Positions 1 through 9,557 are shown, numbered from the stretch's first letter. The stretch is 64,000 bases of DNA from Pseudopelobacter sp964542535 (GCA_964542535.1 CAZIUE010000005.1:124001-188000), one strand, 5' to 3'. Program-made: numbers and translations. The notes: generated by a model not told the origin, from the sequence alone.

Positions 1-29
1 CTTAGCCGGAAAGGACGGAGCGGCACGTC

Positions 30-1622
30 ATGCCTGAAGGATTGCAGAGGCTCATAGAGCCGTTCATGGCTCTCTCCCGCGGCAAGCGTATGCTCATTGC
101 CGGCGTTGCTCTCCTCTCAGTAGCCGCATTCGCCGTACTCATCTTTGTGGCAAACCGTGTTGACTATCGCCCCCTGTTCACAAACTTGAGCCCAGAGGAC
201 GCGGGCGAGATCGTCAAAAAACTGAAGGACAGTAAGACCCCCTATCAGATAACCGCCGACGGCAAGGGAATCATGGTACCGGCGGACACGGTCTATGAGC
301 AACGACTCACCCTGGCCTCCGAGGGACTGCCTCAGGGCGGCGGAGTGGGCTTTGAGATCTTCGACCGGAAAAACTTCGGCATGACGGAGTTCGTCCAGAA
401 AATCAACTACCAACGTGCTCTCCAGGGAGAACTGTCCCGGACCATTTCCCAGATCAATGGTGTCGAACAGGCCCGCATCCATCTTGTCCTCCCTGAAAAA
501 TCACTCTTCAAGGAAAACGAGAAACCGTCAACCGCTTCGATTGTCCTGAAAATGAAATCAGGGCGCTCCCTGCGCGAAAACGAAGTTCAGGGAATCGTGC
601 ACCTGGTTGCCTCATCCATCGAAGGCATGGAAGCTGACCATGTCACGGTACTTGACAGTCGCGGCAAGGTACTCAACAAGGGAGGCGGAGGTCCCGATCC
701 GGCTTCCAAGGCAACCTCCGTCATGCAGGAGACTCAGCGCCTGTACGAGAAGAACGTTGAAGAACGCATCCAGTCCATGCTGGACCCCGTTGTCGGTGCA
801 GGTCGAGCCATCGCCAGGGTTTCGGCCCAGTTTGACTTCAAGCAGGTTGAGCGCATCGAAGAAAAATTCGATCCGGAAAGCATCGCGGTGAGAAGCGAAC
901 AGCGCTCGGAAGAGAAGGGGGCATCGGCAGCCAATGCCGTAGGGGTTCCCGGCGTACAGACCAATCTCGGTCGAGCCGGCGCGACAGGCCCCGCCACAAC
1001 CGGCGGAGCCGCAAAAAACGATGAGACACTCAACTATGAGGTCAGTCGCACCACCTCAAAAGTTGTCGAACCGGTGGGGGCGCTCAGCAGGATATCGGTT
1101 GCCGTTCTTGTTGATGGTAAATATGAAGCTCCCACGGCCGTCAAGGACGGACAGGAAGCCAGAGCCAAGTATATTCCCCGTTCACCCGACGAGTTACAGA
1201 AAATTGAAACTTTAGTGAAAAGCGCCGTGGGATTCAATGCCGAACGGGGCGATCAGCTGGCAATACAGAACATACCTTTTCAGGATACGGGCGAGCTGGG
1301 CGGCAGCGAAGTGCAGAAATGGTGGCAGACCCCCTTTTTCATGTCGCTGTTCAAGAACCTGCTGATAGGGCTCGGCTTCTTGGCGCTGATATTCTTCGTC
1401 ATCCGGCCGCTTTTGGTTTCACTCAAAATTGTACGCCCTGCCACCACCGCGCGTGAATCCATCGAAACCCTCCATGAGATGTCAGAAAAGCTTACCTCTT
1501 CCGAACGGGCACAGATCTCCATGCAGATGGCCGAACAGCAGAATCTGATAGAAGTTGCGAAAAAAGATCCCTATCAGGTCGCCCAGATCCTTCAGAACTG
1601 GATCGGGGAAGACAAGAAGTGA
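30..1622 (+). CDS. fliF: Flagellar MS-ring protein FliF
   Basis: FliF forms the inner-membrane MS ring, the base on which the rotor and export gate assemble. The 530-residue protein has the family length and topology: a short cytoplasmic start, a membrane helix at about residues 21-41, a large periplasmic YscJ/FliF ring domain, and a second helix at about 437-460. The cytoplasmic C-terminal tail, which binds FliG, ends in acidic and lysine residues. The ATG at 30 follows a GGAG at 17-20. fliG begins 34 bases after the stop, the standard order. The promoter must lie upstream of the window. Confidence 0.97.
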   Translation: MPEGLQRLIEPFMALSRGKRMLIAGVALLSVAAFAVLIFVANRVDYRPLFTNLSPEDAGEIVKKLKDSKTPYQITADGKGIMVPADTVYEQRLTLASEGLPQGGGVGFEIFDRKNFGMTEFVQKINYQRALQGELSRTISQINGVEQARIHLVLPEKSLFKENEKPSTASIVLKMKSGRSLRENEVQGIVHLVASSIEGMEADHVTVLDSRGKVLNKGGGGPDPASKATSVMQETQRLYEKNVEERIQSMLDPVVGAGRAIARVSAQFDFKQVERIEEKFDPESIAVRSEQRSEEKGASAANAVGVPGVQTNLGRAGATGPATTGGAAKNDETLNYEVSRTTSKVVEPVGALSRISVAVLVDGKYEAPTAVKDGQEARAKYIPRSPDELQKIETLVKSAVGFNAERGDQLAIQNIPFQDTGELGGSEVQKWWQTPFFMSLFKNLLIGLGFLALIFFVIRPLLVSLKIVRPATTARESIETLHEMSEKLTSSERAQISMQMAEQQNLIEVAKKDPYQVAQILQNWIGEDKK

Positions 1623-1656
1623 CACGCAGCACATTTGAAAGCATGGCGGGAAAACT

Positions 1657-2649
1657 ATGACAGGCACCGATAAAGCTGCCATCCTGCTGCTCTACCTGGG
1701 AAACGAAGTCACCAGCCAAGTATTCGAGCACATGGATGACGATGAGATAAAGAAAATCAGTAAGAGCATGGCAAAGCTGGGGCACATCTCCCGGGGCACG
1801 ATCATGGAAGTGGTGGAAGACTTTACCACCGTCATCAACCCGGAATCCGGAATATTCGCCCAAGGCGAAGAGTTCGTGCGCAAGATCCTGGAGAAGGCCC
1901 TCGGTCCGGTCAAGGCGGAAATTCTCATGGAGGAGCTCCAGGCTTCAAGTTATGGAGATCTGGTGGATATTCTCGCCAACATGGACGCCAAGAGCATCGC
2001 CAATTTCCTTTCCCAGGAGCATCCCCAGACCGTGGCAGTTATTCTCGCCAAGCTGAAGTCAAAACAGACCAGCGAAATCATCAGCCTACTCCCCCAGGAA
2101 TTGCAGGCCGAAGTCGTCCTGCGCATCGCCGATGTCGAGCAGGTTTCACCGGAAATTCTCCAAGAAATCGACGAAGTAATGAAAAAGGAAATTAAATCCA
2201 TGGGAGGGGTACAGCGCTATAAGGTCGGCGGCATAGACAAAGTCGTGGATATGTTCAACCACTTCGACCGCAGCAAGGAAAAGCAGATCCTCGACAAACT
2301 GGACGTTCTCAGCCCCCCCCTGGCGGAGATCATCCGCAAGCACCTTTTTACCTTCGAAGATGTATTTCAACTTGATGACCGCAGCATCCAGTCGATCATG
2401 AGGGAAATCAGCAACGACACCCTGACTCTGGCCATGAAGACCTCTCCGGACGAGATCAAGGACAAGATCTTCAAGAATATTTCCAGCAGGGCCGCGGAAA
2501 TGATCAAGGAAGACCTGGAAGTCATGGGCCCGGTCCGCCTTTCCGACGTTGAAAAGGCCCAGGGAGAAATAATCAAGATCGTCCGCAAGATGGAAGAAGA
2601 GGGGAAAATCGTACTGGCCGGCCGTGGTGGAGACGATGTCCTCGTCTAG
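1657..2649 (+). CDS. fliG: Flagellar motor switch protein FliG
   Basis: FliG is the rotor protein that meets the MotA stator and couples ion flow to torque. At 330 residues it has normal length, with the middle-domain signature EHPQTVAVIL near residues 119-128. The C-terminal domain carries the conserved charged torque helix around DDRSIQSIMREI. An ATG at 1643 is out of frame, so 1657 is the start. The gene sits between fliF and fliH, and its 3' end overlaps fliH, indicating translational coupling. Confidence 0.97.
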   Translation: MTGTDKAAILLLYLGNEVTSQVFEHMDDDEIKKISKSMAKLGHISRGTIMEVVEDFTTVINPESGIFAQGEEFVRKILEKALGPVKAEILMEELQASSYGDLVDILANMDAKSIANFLSQEHPQTVAVILAKLKSKQTSEIISLLPQELQAEVVLRIADVEQVSPEILQEIDEVMKKEIKSMGGVQRYKVGGIDKVVDMFNHFDRSKEKQILDKLDVLSPPLAEIIRKHLFTFEDVFQLDDRSIQSIMREISNDTLTLAMKTSPDEIKDKIFKNISSRAAEMIKEDLEVMGPVRLSDVEKAQGEIIKIVRKMEEEGKIVLAGRGGDDVLV

Positions 2650-3385
2650 GATCATCAAATCAACGCAGAGCGAGTCCGGCGCAATCGGCGCCTTCTCGTT
2701 CCATCCCATCACCCAGGCGGGCGCAAGCCAGACAGGAGAGGAGTCGGCTGGCGGGTTTGTGGCCATGGGACTCTTCGACACCTCGGAACTGCCCCGTGCC
2801 AAAGAACCGCCCCAAGAGGAAAAGCCAGAGACAAGCGATGCCCCCCCCACAGTCAATCTGTCTGAAGAAGAGTTGCAACAACGCCTCTCGGAGGCCTTTC
2901 AAAACGGTCTCATCGAAGGTAAAAGCCTGGCAGAACGGGGGCTTATTAACGTTTTTCGTTCACTCAGATCAGCAACCGAAGGGGTCCAGGCCCTACGCGA
3001 AAAAGTAATGCGCGAATCAGAGGACGATCTCGTCAAGCTGGCCATGCTGGTGGCACGCAAGATTGTGCTCCGGGAAGTCACCCTGGATCGCGGGATTCTG
3101 TTCGACGTCGTGCAAGCAGCCATATCGTCCCTTTCGGAGCGGTGCGAAATAACCATCCGCCTCAACCCCGATGACTACATCCTGGTGACCAGCGGTCAGG
3201 ATGATTCTTTCCAGAGAGAACTATTGACCGAAAGAATGCAACTCAAGTCAGACCCAGCGATCCTTCAGGGATTTTGCCAGATCGATTCCGAAATGGGCAC
3301 TCTCGACGCGGGAATCGATGCCCAATTGGATGAAATATTCCGGAACATGCTTGAAAAACGTACTCTGGCGACGGACAATGCATAG
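2636..3385 (+). CDS. fliH: Flagellar export ATPase regulator FliH
   Basis: FliH binds the export ATPase FliI and tethers it to the C ring. The protein has a low-complexity, acidic N-terminal third, then a helical region and a C-terminal FliH/HrpE-like domain (VKLAMLVARKIVLREV onward), as the family shows. The ATG at 2636 overlaps the fliG stop by 14 bases. A GTG at 2624 in the same frame would add four residues. The short GGAG spacing before 2636 leaves the choice open. The call rests on domain shape and on position between fliG and fliI. Confidence 0.9.
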   Translation: MSSSRIIKSTQSESGAIGAFSFHPITQAGASQTGEESAGGFVAMGLFDTSELPRAKEPPQEEKPETSDAPPTVNLSEEELQQRLSEAFQNGLIEGKSLAERGLINVFRSLRSATEGVQALREKVMRESEDDLVKLAMLVARKIVLREVTLDRGILFDVVQAAISSLSERCEITIRLNPDDYILVTSGQDDSFQRELLTERMQLKSDPAILQGFCQIDSEMGTLDAGIDAQLDEIFRNMLEKRTLATDNA

Positions 3386-3405
3386 CGGTCACGGGAGAGA
3401 CTCTT

Positions 3406-4725
3406 GTGCCAAAAGCATCACTTGATCTGAAAAAGTACCGTTTTGCCGTGGAAAGCGCCACGCCTGTCAGGTTGCATGGCAAGGTTACCCAAGTGGTGGG
3501 GTTGGTGATAGAAGGCTACTGCCCCGACACTTCCGTGGGAGCGATCTGTGAGATCCGTCCGCAGGCGGGAGAACCGATCCCAGCTGAGGTAGTCGGATTC
3601 CGTAACAACAAGACGCTGCTCATGCCGCTGGGAGAACTCAGAGGCGTGGGACTGGACAGCCTCATCTCCATAAGGAGAGAAAAGGCTTCCATGGGTGTAG
3701 GTCCGCTCATGCTGGGGCGCGTCATTGATGGACTGGGGAATCCTATCGACGACAAGGGTCCCCTTCACGTTGAAGTGGAGTACCCGATTTATGCTACCCC
3801 CGTCAACCCCATGACTCGTCCTCCGATCCGCAAACCGCTCGATCTGGGAATCAGAAGCATCAACGGCCTCCTGACCTGCGGACAGGGACAGCGCGTCGGA
3901 ATCATGGCTGGATCAGGTGTCGGAAAATCGACACTTTTGGGCATGATTGCCCGCTATACCGAGGCGGATGTCAACGTCATTGCCCTGATAGGGGAGCGGG
4001 GACGAGAGTTACGCGAATTCATCGAGAAAGATCTCCAGGACGTCGGTCTCAAAAAATCGGTTGTCGTGGTGGCAACGTCTGACCAGCCCCCTTTGGTACG
4101 CATGCGTGGAGCCTACATCGCCACGACCATTGCCGAATACTTTCAGAAGCAGGGAAAGAAAGTACTGCTGATGATGGACTCGGTAACCCGTTTTGCCATG
4201 GCCATGCGCGAAGTTGGGCTTGCCATCGGCGAACCGCCTACAACTAAGGGTTATACGCCTTCCGTGTTTGCTGCCCTGCCGAAGTTGCTCGAACGAGCTG
4301 GAAATTTTACCGACGGCAGCATAACCGGTCTGTACACGGTGCTCGTGGAAGGTGATGACTTTAATGAGCCCATTTCCGATGCCGTACGAAGTATCCTAGA
4401 CGGACACATCGTACTGGCCCGCGGGCTAGCATCCCGAAACATCTATCCTCCCATTGATGTTCTTGCAAGTGCCAGCAGGGTTATGAACGATGTTACGGCA
4501 GTAGACCACCAGGAATTAGTCGGAAAATTTAAGGAAGCCATGGCAACATACCGCCAATCCGAAGATCTCATCAACATCGGTGCGTATAAATCAGGCAGCA
4601 ATCCTGGCATAGATTATGCTTTATCAAAACTGGAGGGAATGACAGCCTACCTGAAGCAATCGGTACGGGACCCGGCTCATCTTCAGGAATCAGTTGAATG
4701 TTTGCGCTCTCTTTTCCAAGATTAA
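3406..4725 (+). CDS. fliI: Flagellum-specific ATP synthase FliI
   Basis: FliI is the hexameric ATPase of flagellar type III export. The 439-residue protein carries the Walker A motif AGSGVGKST near residues 168-176, a Walker B-type segment (VLLMMDSVTRFAMA), and the C-terminal signature of F1-like secretion ATPases (NIGAYKSGSNPGID). It starts with GTG at 3406. No ATG is available near the conserved N-terminus, and a GGGAGAG lies a few bases upstream. It is part of the fliHIJ export module. Confidence 0.97.
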   Translation: MPKASLDLKKYRFAVESATPVRLHGKVTQVVGLVIEGYCPDTSVGAICEIRPQAGEPIPAEVVGFRNNKTLLMPLGELRGVGLDSLISIRREKASMGVGPLMLGRVIDGLGNPIDDKGPLHVEVEYPIYATPVNPMTRPPIRKPLDLGIRSINGLLTCGQGQRVGIMAGSGVGKSTLLGMIARYTEADVNVIALIGERGRELREFIEKDLQDVGLKKSVVVVATSDQPPLVRMRGAYIATTIAEYFQKQGKKVLLMMDSVTRFAMAMREVGLAIGEPPTTKGYTPSVFAALPKLLERAGNFTDGSITGLYTVLVEGDDFNEPISDAVRSILDGHIVLARGLASRNIYPPIDVLASASRVMNDVTAVDHQELVGKFKEAMATYRQSEDLINIGAYKSGSNPGIDYALSKLEGMTAYLKQSVRDPAHLQESVECLRSLFQD

Positions 4726-4760
4726 ACCGACAGCGCACCTAAAGAAAGGGGTTGATATTC

Positions 4761-5207
4761 GTGGCGGCAACGAAACAGTTCGAGTTGGAGCAGGTACTCA
4801 GGTATCGCCTGGATATTGAACGCCTCAGGAAGCAGGAGTTTGCCACGGCAAAACAGGGCTTTGAGTACGCGCACGAAAGACTGCGACATGAAGAAGCACG
4901 GGCACAAACCATCTCCGAGGAGTTTTTTCAACGCCAGGGAGAATTCGGCTCCATTGAGGAGATGCGCAGATATGCGGATTTTTTTACCCGAAAACGGGAA
5001 GAGATCAAGACCCAGAAAAAACATGTCGACCATCTTGGGCACGTCCTGAATGAGCGTCGCAACGTCTTGCTGGATGCCACCAAGGAAAAGAAAGTCCTTG
5101 AGTCATTAAAGGAGAAAAAAGCAACCGAGTTCAGGCTGGCAATGGACAGAAAAGAGCAGTCATTTATGGATGAGATCGCCGTGCAGAAAAAAAACAAGAG
5201 AACCTGA
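4761..5207 (+). CDS. fliJ: Flagellar export protein FliJ
   Basis: FliJ is the coiled-coil stalk of the export ATPase and a chaperone escort. The ~148-residue product is almost entirely charged helix (a typical FliJ two-helix coiled coil) and begins with the family-like FELEQVLRYRLDIE. I chose GTG 4761 over TTG 4752 because AAAGGGG at 4745-4751 is then about 9 bases upstream. The stop overlaps the next start as TGATG, so the following gene is likely translationally coupled. Confidence 0.88.
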   Translation: MAATKQFELEQVLRYRLDIERLRKQEFATAKQGFEYAHERLRHEEARAQTISEEFFQRQGEFGSIEEMRRYADFFTRKREEIKTQKKHVDHLGHVLNERRNVLLDATKEKKVLESLKEKKATEFRLAMDRKEQSFMDEIAVQKKNKRT

Positions 5208-5740
5208 TGGTCCGCTCACTGTTCTTGACAATCGCAATCCTGTTCGCCTGTCTGCTCCCGTCCACATCTCCCGACAGACAGATTATGGCGGCAAACGCGC
5301 AAGAGGGAATTCAGGGAAGAGAAGCAAGCCAGCCAATGAGTGCGTCTCGAGCCGCGCGAGCGGAAAAGGCCATTCAGGATGCCCGCCGAAGGCAACTCGA
5401 GGAGCGGGAAGCGGCCTTAGCGGCCAAGGAACAGGAATTGAAAAAACTGGAGGCTCGTCTGACATCCCAGATCAAGGCCCTGGAAGAGTCCAGGAAGCGC
5501 CTTGACGATTCAGTAAAGGTAAAAAAACAGCTTCAGGGTGAAAACCAGAAAAAGATGGTCACTTTTTTCAAAAAAATGCGCCCAGAACAGGCTGGTCAAT
5601 TGATGGACAAGCTCGAAGAGGAAAAGGCGATTTTCCTTCTCAATCAAATGGATACCAAAACGGTATCGAAGCTGGTTCCTTATCTGAAACAGCCAAGAGT
5701 CGTGAAGTGGGTCACGGAAAATCTGCGGAGCACACCGTAA
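5207..5740 (+). CDS. MotE-like protein with MgtE N-terminal domain
   Basis: The 177-residue product has an N-terminal hydrophobic segment or signal anchor (residues 1-20), then a long charged coiled coil (about 50-115). The last ~60 residues resemble the MgtE intracellular N domain (MRPEQAGQLMDKLEEEKA, then LLNQMDTKTVSKLV). This layout matches MotE, a periplasmic stator chaperone known from epsilonproteobacteria, and related proteins found between fliJ and fliK in other flagellar operons. Its ATG overlaps the fliJ stop. A motility role is supported by context; the specific stator-chaperone role is inference. Confidence 0.72.
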   Translation: MVRSLFLTIAILFACLLPSTSPDRQIMAANAQEGIQGREASQPMSASRAARAEKAIQDARRRQLEEREAALAAKEQELKKLEARLTSQIKALEESRKRLDDSVKVKKQLQGENQKKMVTFFKKMRPEQAGQLMDKLEEEKAIFLLNQMDTKTVSKLVPYLKQPRVVKWVTENLRSTP

Positions 5741-5875
5741 GCGGCAGTTGTGGCGCCCGCTCTGAAAACCGTCCTTTTGCCACCCCTTCGGCTTTCAGTG
5801 ATTATCTCTCCTTTGGATGACACGCTGTTGTCCAAGGCCATACCATTCAAGACACGGAAAGGAGGTGAGACCAGT

Positions 5876-7441
5876 ATGAATAACGGACCGATCATAGCCC
5901 AAATGCCTAAGGGAAGCGTTTCAGCCAATCCAAGCGCAGTAATCTCCGCAGAAACGTCTGCCTATGCGGAAAAAACGTCAGAATCCACTTTTTCTGGCTA
6001 TTTGCATGACGCGAAAGCAAAACCGGGCGCCGCTCCGACACCGAACAATGAGGTTTCAGCAGAGAACATGTCATACCCCACGGATCCGGTAATTGCGGAA
6101 TTTATCGGGTTGCAGCTCGCTGCGTTGTCCGCCACAACGACGGAAGAGACTGCCGTGAATACAGAAGGAGATTCACCGACCGTTTTAACTTCGCAGGACG
6201 ATGACATGTTTTTAACTCCGGACGGGCAACACCAGAACCAGACTCCACAGAATGTGGTGTTTTCTACTGTTTCATATGCCATCGCTTCGCAACAGAGTCT
6301 CGACAGAATTTTGGACGCGGTGGCTGCCGATCCCAGAGAGATGGAAAGTATCATGCCGTCACGCTCTATAAAGGGTGCTGAATCACAGCCGGCGCACCAA
6401 GGGGCGGCTTTAGCAGCAACGACAGTATCCTCGGAGGTCTCGCAGGTTTTTCAGCAGACAACCGTGGCGCAATCGAACCAGTTGCCAGCAGACCAAGGTT
6501 TGACGCAACCGCTGTTCCCAGGCATTTCACAGGACGACCTATTGCTTCCTGTTGCCGAAACCGCGCAGCCGGCGCCTACACCAAGAACGACCGTTCCGAC
6601 ACAACAGTCAGACACCGCAATTACCGTAAAACCAGCCGAAATGGTGTCTGGCAAAAGCATGGTCCAACCGGTTCTGGACGCCTATCTTCAACCATCTTCA
6701 GGAGCGATCCTGAACTCAACCACGGTGGATCAGGATGAAGCAGCCACGATCCAGACGAATCGTATAGAAAATCTTGATATCAGAGCACCTGGAGACGGAA
6801 ACGCAACGGAACTCACCGTAAATCAATCAATTTCACCGGAAACCGGCACATCGTCCGGCAATGAGGGGGGCGGAACCTTTTCCCAGCATCTAGAGACACA
6901 TCCACAAATGGCGCACCTGAAACCTCAACACGCCACCACAACGGTTGACTCACCCACTACCCCAGACAAAACGGCAACCCAGACGGATATCTTGAATCAG
7001 GTTGCCGCGCAGATGAAAGAGCATTTCAACGGCAAGGATCTAAAGAGCGGTGCGGAGCAGATTGTTATTCGCCTCTCCCCAGAGAGTCTTGGAGAATTGA
7101 CGCTTAATCTGCACATGGAAAACCAGCGACTCAAGGTAGAGATCATCGCAGAAAACAACATAGTACGTGACAACCTGCTCAAGCATTCCGATACCCTGAA
7201 GGAATCGCTTGCCAGCCAGAGCATTACCATGGACAAATTTGATGTTTCAACCAACAGCGGCAGGAATGGCATGCCATTCCACGGGCAGGGACAGGCAGGG
7301 TGGCAGGAGTTGATGCGCCAGAAACAGCAGGGTGTGCTGCATGCAAGTGGAGGCTATCGCCTCAACACGACACCCAATATCCCTGAAGGCCAGGTGTATC
7401 TGGCATCAGGGGAGCACTCGATGCTTGATGTTCATTTTTAG
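5876..7441 (+). CDS. fliK: Flagellar hook-length control protein FliK
   Basis: FliK measures hook length and switches export specificity. The 521-residue protein is mostly Ser/Thr/Gln/Pro-rich and low-complexity, as FliK rulers are. It ends in a clear Flg_hook domain (about residues 380-480, including IRLSPESLGELTLNL). The frame is open back to 5750, but the ATG at 5876 has a near-perfect AGGAGGTGA just upstream and is the likely start. That leaves 5741-5875 as untranslated sequence in which I see no other signal. flgD follows after 18 bases. Confidence 0.9.
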   Translation: MNNGPIIAQMPKGSVSANPSAVISAETSAYAEKTSESTFSGYLHDAKAKPGAAPTPNNEVSAENMSYPTDPVIAEFIGLQLAALSATTTEETAVNTEGDSPTVLTSQDDDMFLTPDGQHQNQTPQNVVFSTVSYAIASQQSLDRILDAVAADPREMESIMPSRSIKGAESQPAHQGAALAATTVSSEVSQVFQQTTVAQSNQLPADQGLTQPLFPGISQDDLLLPVAETAQPAPTPRTTVPTQQSDTAITVKPAEMVSGKSMVQPVLDAYLQPSSGAILNSTTVDQDEAATIQTNRIENLDIRAPGDGNATELTVNQSISPETGTSSGNEGGGTFSQHLETHPQMAHLKPQHATTTVDSPTTPDKTATQTDILNQVAAQMKEHFNGKDLKSGAEQIVIRLSPESLGELTLNLHMENQRLKVEIIAENNIVRDNLLKHSDTLKESLASQSITMDKFDVSTNSGRNGMPFHGQGQAGWQELMRQKQQGVLHASGGYRLNTTPNIPEGQVYLASGEHSMLDVHF

Positions 7442-7459
7442 AAAGGACGGTGATTTCGC

Positions 7460-8122
7460 ATGATCACAAGCATAACCTCGGCAACGGATTCAAGCGCGAC
7501 CTCAGCGGCAATCAAGTCTTCCTTGGGCATGGACTCCAGCGACTTCTTGCAACTGTTCATCGCCCAGTTGCAATATCAGGATCCACTGGCGCCCACCGAC
7601 GCGACAGCCATGATGGATCAGCTTTCCCAATTGTCCCTGGTTGAGCAGTCATACAACCAAACAACGGCATTAAGCAATCTGCTCACGGCCCAGAACAACT
7701 CTCTGAGCATGGGGTCAGTCTCGTTTATCGGCAAGACCGTCAAGGCAACGGGTGACGATATCGCCTTTGACGGAAACACGGCCACTTCCTTGCAATACAA
7801 TCTGGCATCAGCCTCAACCGGTACAACGCTCACCATCCTCAATTCTTCTGGTGACACCGTCAGGACAGTCTCCCTGGGGACACAATCCGCGGGGGACAAC
7901 AGCTACACCTGGGACGGTTGTGACAACAGCGGCAACAGGCTTTCCGCCGGCGCCTACACGTTTGCCGTTTCCGCAGCAGGCGGCAGTGGCGCTTCAATAA
8001 CTGCAACAACCTATACGACGGGAATCATTGACGGTGTCAACCTTTCAGGCACGACTCCGTATCTTACTATTGGTGCAGTTTCCGTTCCGTTGACGAATGT
8101 ACTCAACGTCAGCGGGGGATAA
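7460..8122 (+). CDS. flgD: Flagellar hook assembly (capping) protein FlgD
   Basis: FlgD caps the growing hook and is shed when the hook is finished. The 220-residue protein has the conserved N-terminus (DFLQLFIAQLQYQDPLAP, then MMDQLSQLSLVEQ) followed by the FlgD Ig-like and Tudor-like region containing YTWDGCDNSGNRLSAGAYTF. Length and order (fliK-flgD-flgE) are typical. An AAAGGACGG lies upstream of the ATG. Confidence 0.95.
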   Translation: MITSITSATDSSATSAAIKSSLGMDSSDFLQLFIAQLQYQDPLAPTDATAMMDQLSQLSLVEQSYNQTTALSNLLTAQNNSLSMGSVSFIGKTVKATGDDIAFDGNTATSLQYNLASASTGTTLTILNSSGDTVRTVSLGTQSAGDNSYTWDGCDNSGNRLSAGAYTFAVSAAGGSGASITATTYTTGIIDGVNLSGTTPYLTIGAVSVPLTNVLNVSGG

Positions 8123-8126
8123 CACC

Positions 8127-8513
8127 ATGATTGATTCCGTTTTTTTCCCAAACCCGGTTCAACCGGGCAAGGCCAACCGAACACAACTTTCCAGGAACAA
8201 CGGGACGGACCGGGCAGCCGGTCAGTCATTCGCTACGATCCTCGAATCGAAGTCAAGCCAGGGAGTCAAGTTCTCGCAGCACGCTCAAGACCGACTCAGA
8301 GCACGAAATATTACCCTTACTGACAACGATCTTGCCAACCTGGAGGGGGCCGTAAACAGCGTGGCCCAGAAAGGCGGAAAGGAGTCTCTGGTAATGATAG
8401 GAGACGCAGCCCTGGTGGTAAGCGTCAGAAATCGTACCGTGGTAACAGCCATGGACCGGGCACAGATGAAGGGGAACGTTTTTACCAACATCGATTCAGC
8501 GGTTATCATCTAA
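8127..8513 (+). CDS. Small flagellar operon protein (TIGR02530 type)
   Basis: This 128-residue protein matches the small family conserved between flgD and flgE in many flagellar operons. It shows the typical core VKFSQHAQDRLRARNI, a helix ending in AVNSVAQKGGKESLV, then a short beta region with ALVVSVRNRTVVTAMD. No biochemical function is established for the family that I know of. The ATG at 8127 lies 4 bases after the flgD stop. The frame is open further upstream inside flgD, but that part is not conserved in character. Confidence 0.85.
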   Translation: MIDSVFFPNPVQPGKANRTQLSRNNGTDRAAGQSFATILESKSSQGVKFSQHAQDRLRARNITLTDNDLANLEGAVNSVAQKGGKESLVMIGDAALVVSVRNRTVVTAMDRAQMKGNVFTNIDSAVII

Positions 8514-8540
8514 GGGCTGGACCTCTCTGAGGAAGCCCGT

Positions 8541-8566
8541 GAAGCGCCGACCGATTGACGCGCTTC
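8541..8566 (+). repeat. Inverted repeat upstream of flgE
   Basis: GAAGCGC (8541-8547) pairs with GCGCTTC (8560-8566) across a 12-base loop, between the small operon gene and flgE. It has no T-tract. It may be an RNA stability or processing hairpin. Confidence 0.45.
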
Positions 8567-8601
8567 AGCAATCACGTATACACGTATCAGGAGGCAACAT
8601 C

Positions 8602-9402
8602 ATGAGTCTCACCTCAGCAATGCTCACCGGCGTTACCGGCCTTCTGGCCAACGCCGAAGATATCGGCGTAATCGGCAACAACCTCGCCAACGTGAACACC
8701 GTTGGCTTCAAAGGCAGCCGCACACTCTTCTCCGACATGCTTTCCAGCGATATCGGCAACGGTTCCCAGATCGGGCGTGGGACCCAGATTCAAAAGGTAG
8801 ACAACATTATCAGCCAAAGTTCGTTTGACTCGTCAGAGATAGCCTCTGACGTAGCAATTCAAGGAAGCGGTTTCTTTATTGTCGCGGCGGACACTGACCC
8901 TACGAGCGGTGTCGCAATTGGCACAAAATACGTTACCCGTGCTGGAGCGTTCCGCCTGGACGGACAGGGTAATCTCATTAACCCGGACGGCTATCTAGTC
9001 CTTGATACATCAGGCAATGCCGCCATAAACCTTGGCGCCGGCTCAACCATCAACAGTATCAGTTCTACCGGCGTGATTACCTACACGACAGCCGCAGGTG
9101 TCACAAACTCCGATAAGACAATTGGAGTCGCAACCGTTCCAAACGTCGGGGCGCTGCAGAAGGCAGGCAATACGCTCTATGGCATAGCTCTTTCCGAGGC
9201 GGCTGGAAGTGGCACTATCACCTTTGCCGCCGCCGACGGTGTTATCAACAAGGTCTACTCCAACTCCCTGGAGGCAAGCAACGTCGACATGGCATCGGAG
9301 TTTGTAAAAATGATCAAGACCCAGCAGGCTTACACCGCCAACTCCAAGACCATTACCACGGCGGATGAGATGACAGATGTGGTTTTGAACATTATCCGCT
9401 GA
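8602..9402 (+). CDS. flgE: Flagellar hook protein FlgE, short form
   Basis: The position after flgD and the rod/hook N-terminal motif (IGVIGNNLANVNTVGFK) plus C-terminal motif (SNVDMASEFVKMIKTQQAYTANSKTI) identify a hook-type axial protein. At 266 residues it is much shorter than usual FlgE (about 400 or more) and close to FlgG size. The D0/D1 parts are present, with only a small middle region in place of D2/D3. The ATG at 8602 follows AGGAGG. It could be a true minimal hook protein or a FlgG-like paralog; operon context favours hook. Confidence 0.82.
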   Translation: MSLTSAMLTGVTGLLANAEDIGVIGNNLANVNTVGFKGSRTLFSDMLSSDIGNGSQIGRGTQIQKVDNIISQSSFDSSEIASDVAIQGSGFFIVAADTDPTSGVAIGTKYVTRAGAFRLDGQGNLINPDGYLVLDTSGNAAINLGAGSTINSISSTGVITYTTAAGVTNSDKTIGVATVPNVGALQKAGNTLYGIALSEAAGSGTITFAAADGVINKVYSNSLEASNVDMASEFVKMIKTQQAYTANSKTITTADEMTDVVLNIIR

Positions 9403-9425
9403 CCTGATCCCTCCCTGTCTCTATG

Positions 9426-9474
9426 AGGCCTCCGGGTGCCCGTACGCACCGGAGGCCTTCATTCTCAAAGTTTT
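9426..9474 (+). terminator. Stem-loop after flgE
   Basis: AGGCCTCCGG pairs with CCGGAGGCCT, extended by GTGC/GCAC with one bulge. A TTTT follows at 9471-9474, some bases downstream. It sits in a 155-base gap before fliL, and may attenuate or end the upstream transcript. No convincing promoter was found between it and fliL. Confidence 0.6.
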
Positions 9475-9557
9475 AATTGATTGCAAAAACGGAAAATTCG
9501 TTTTAAATAGTTACAAGCCAATTTGTTGATTTTATTACTCAACCATGGAGGATCCAC

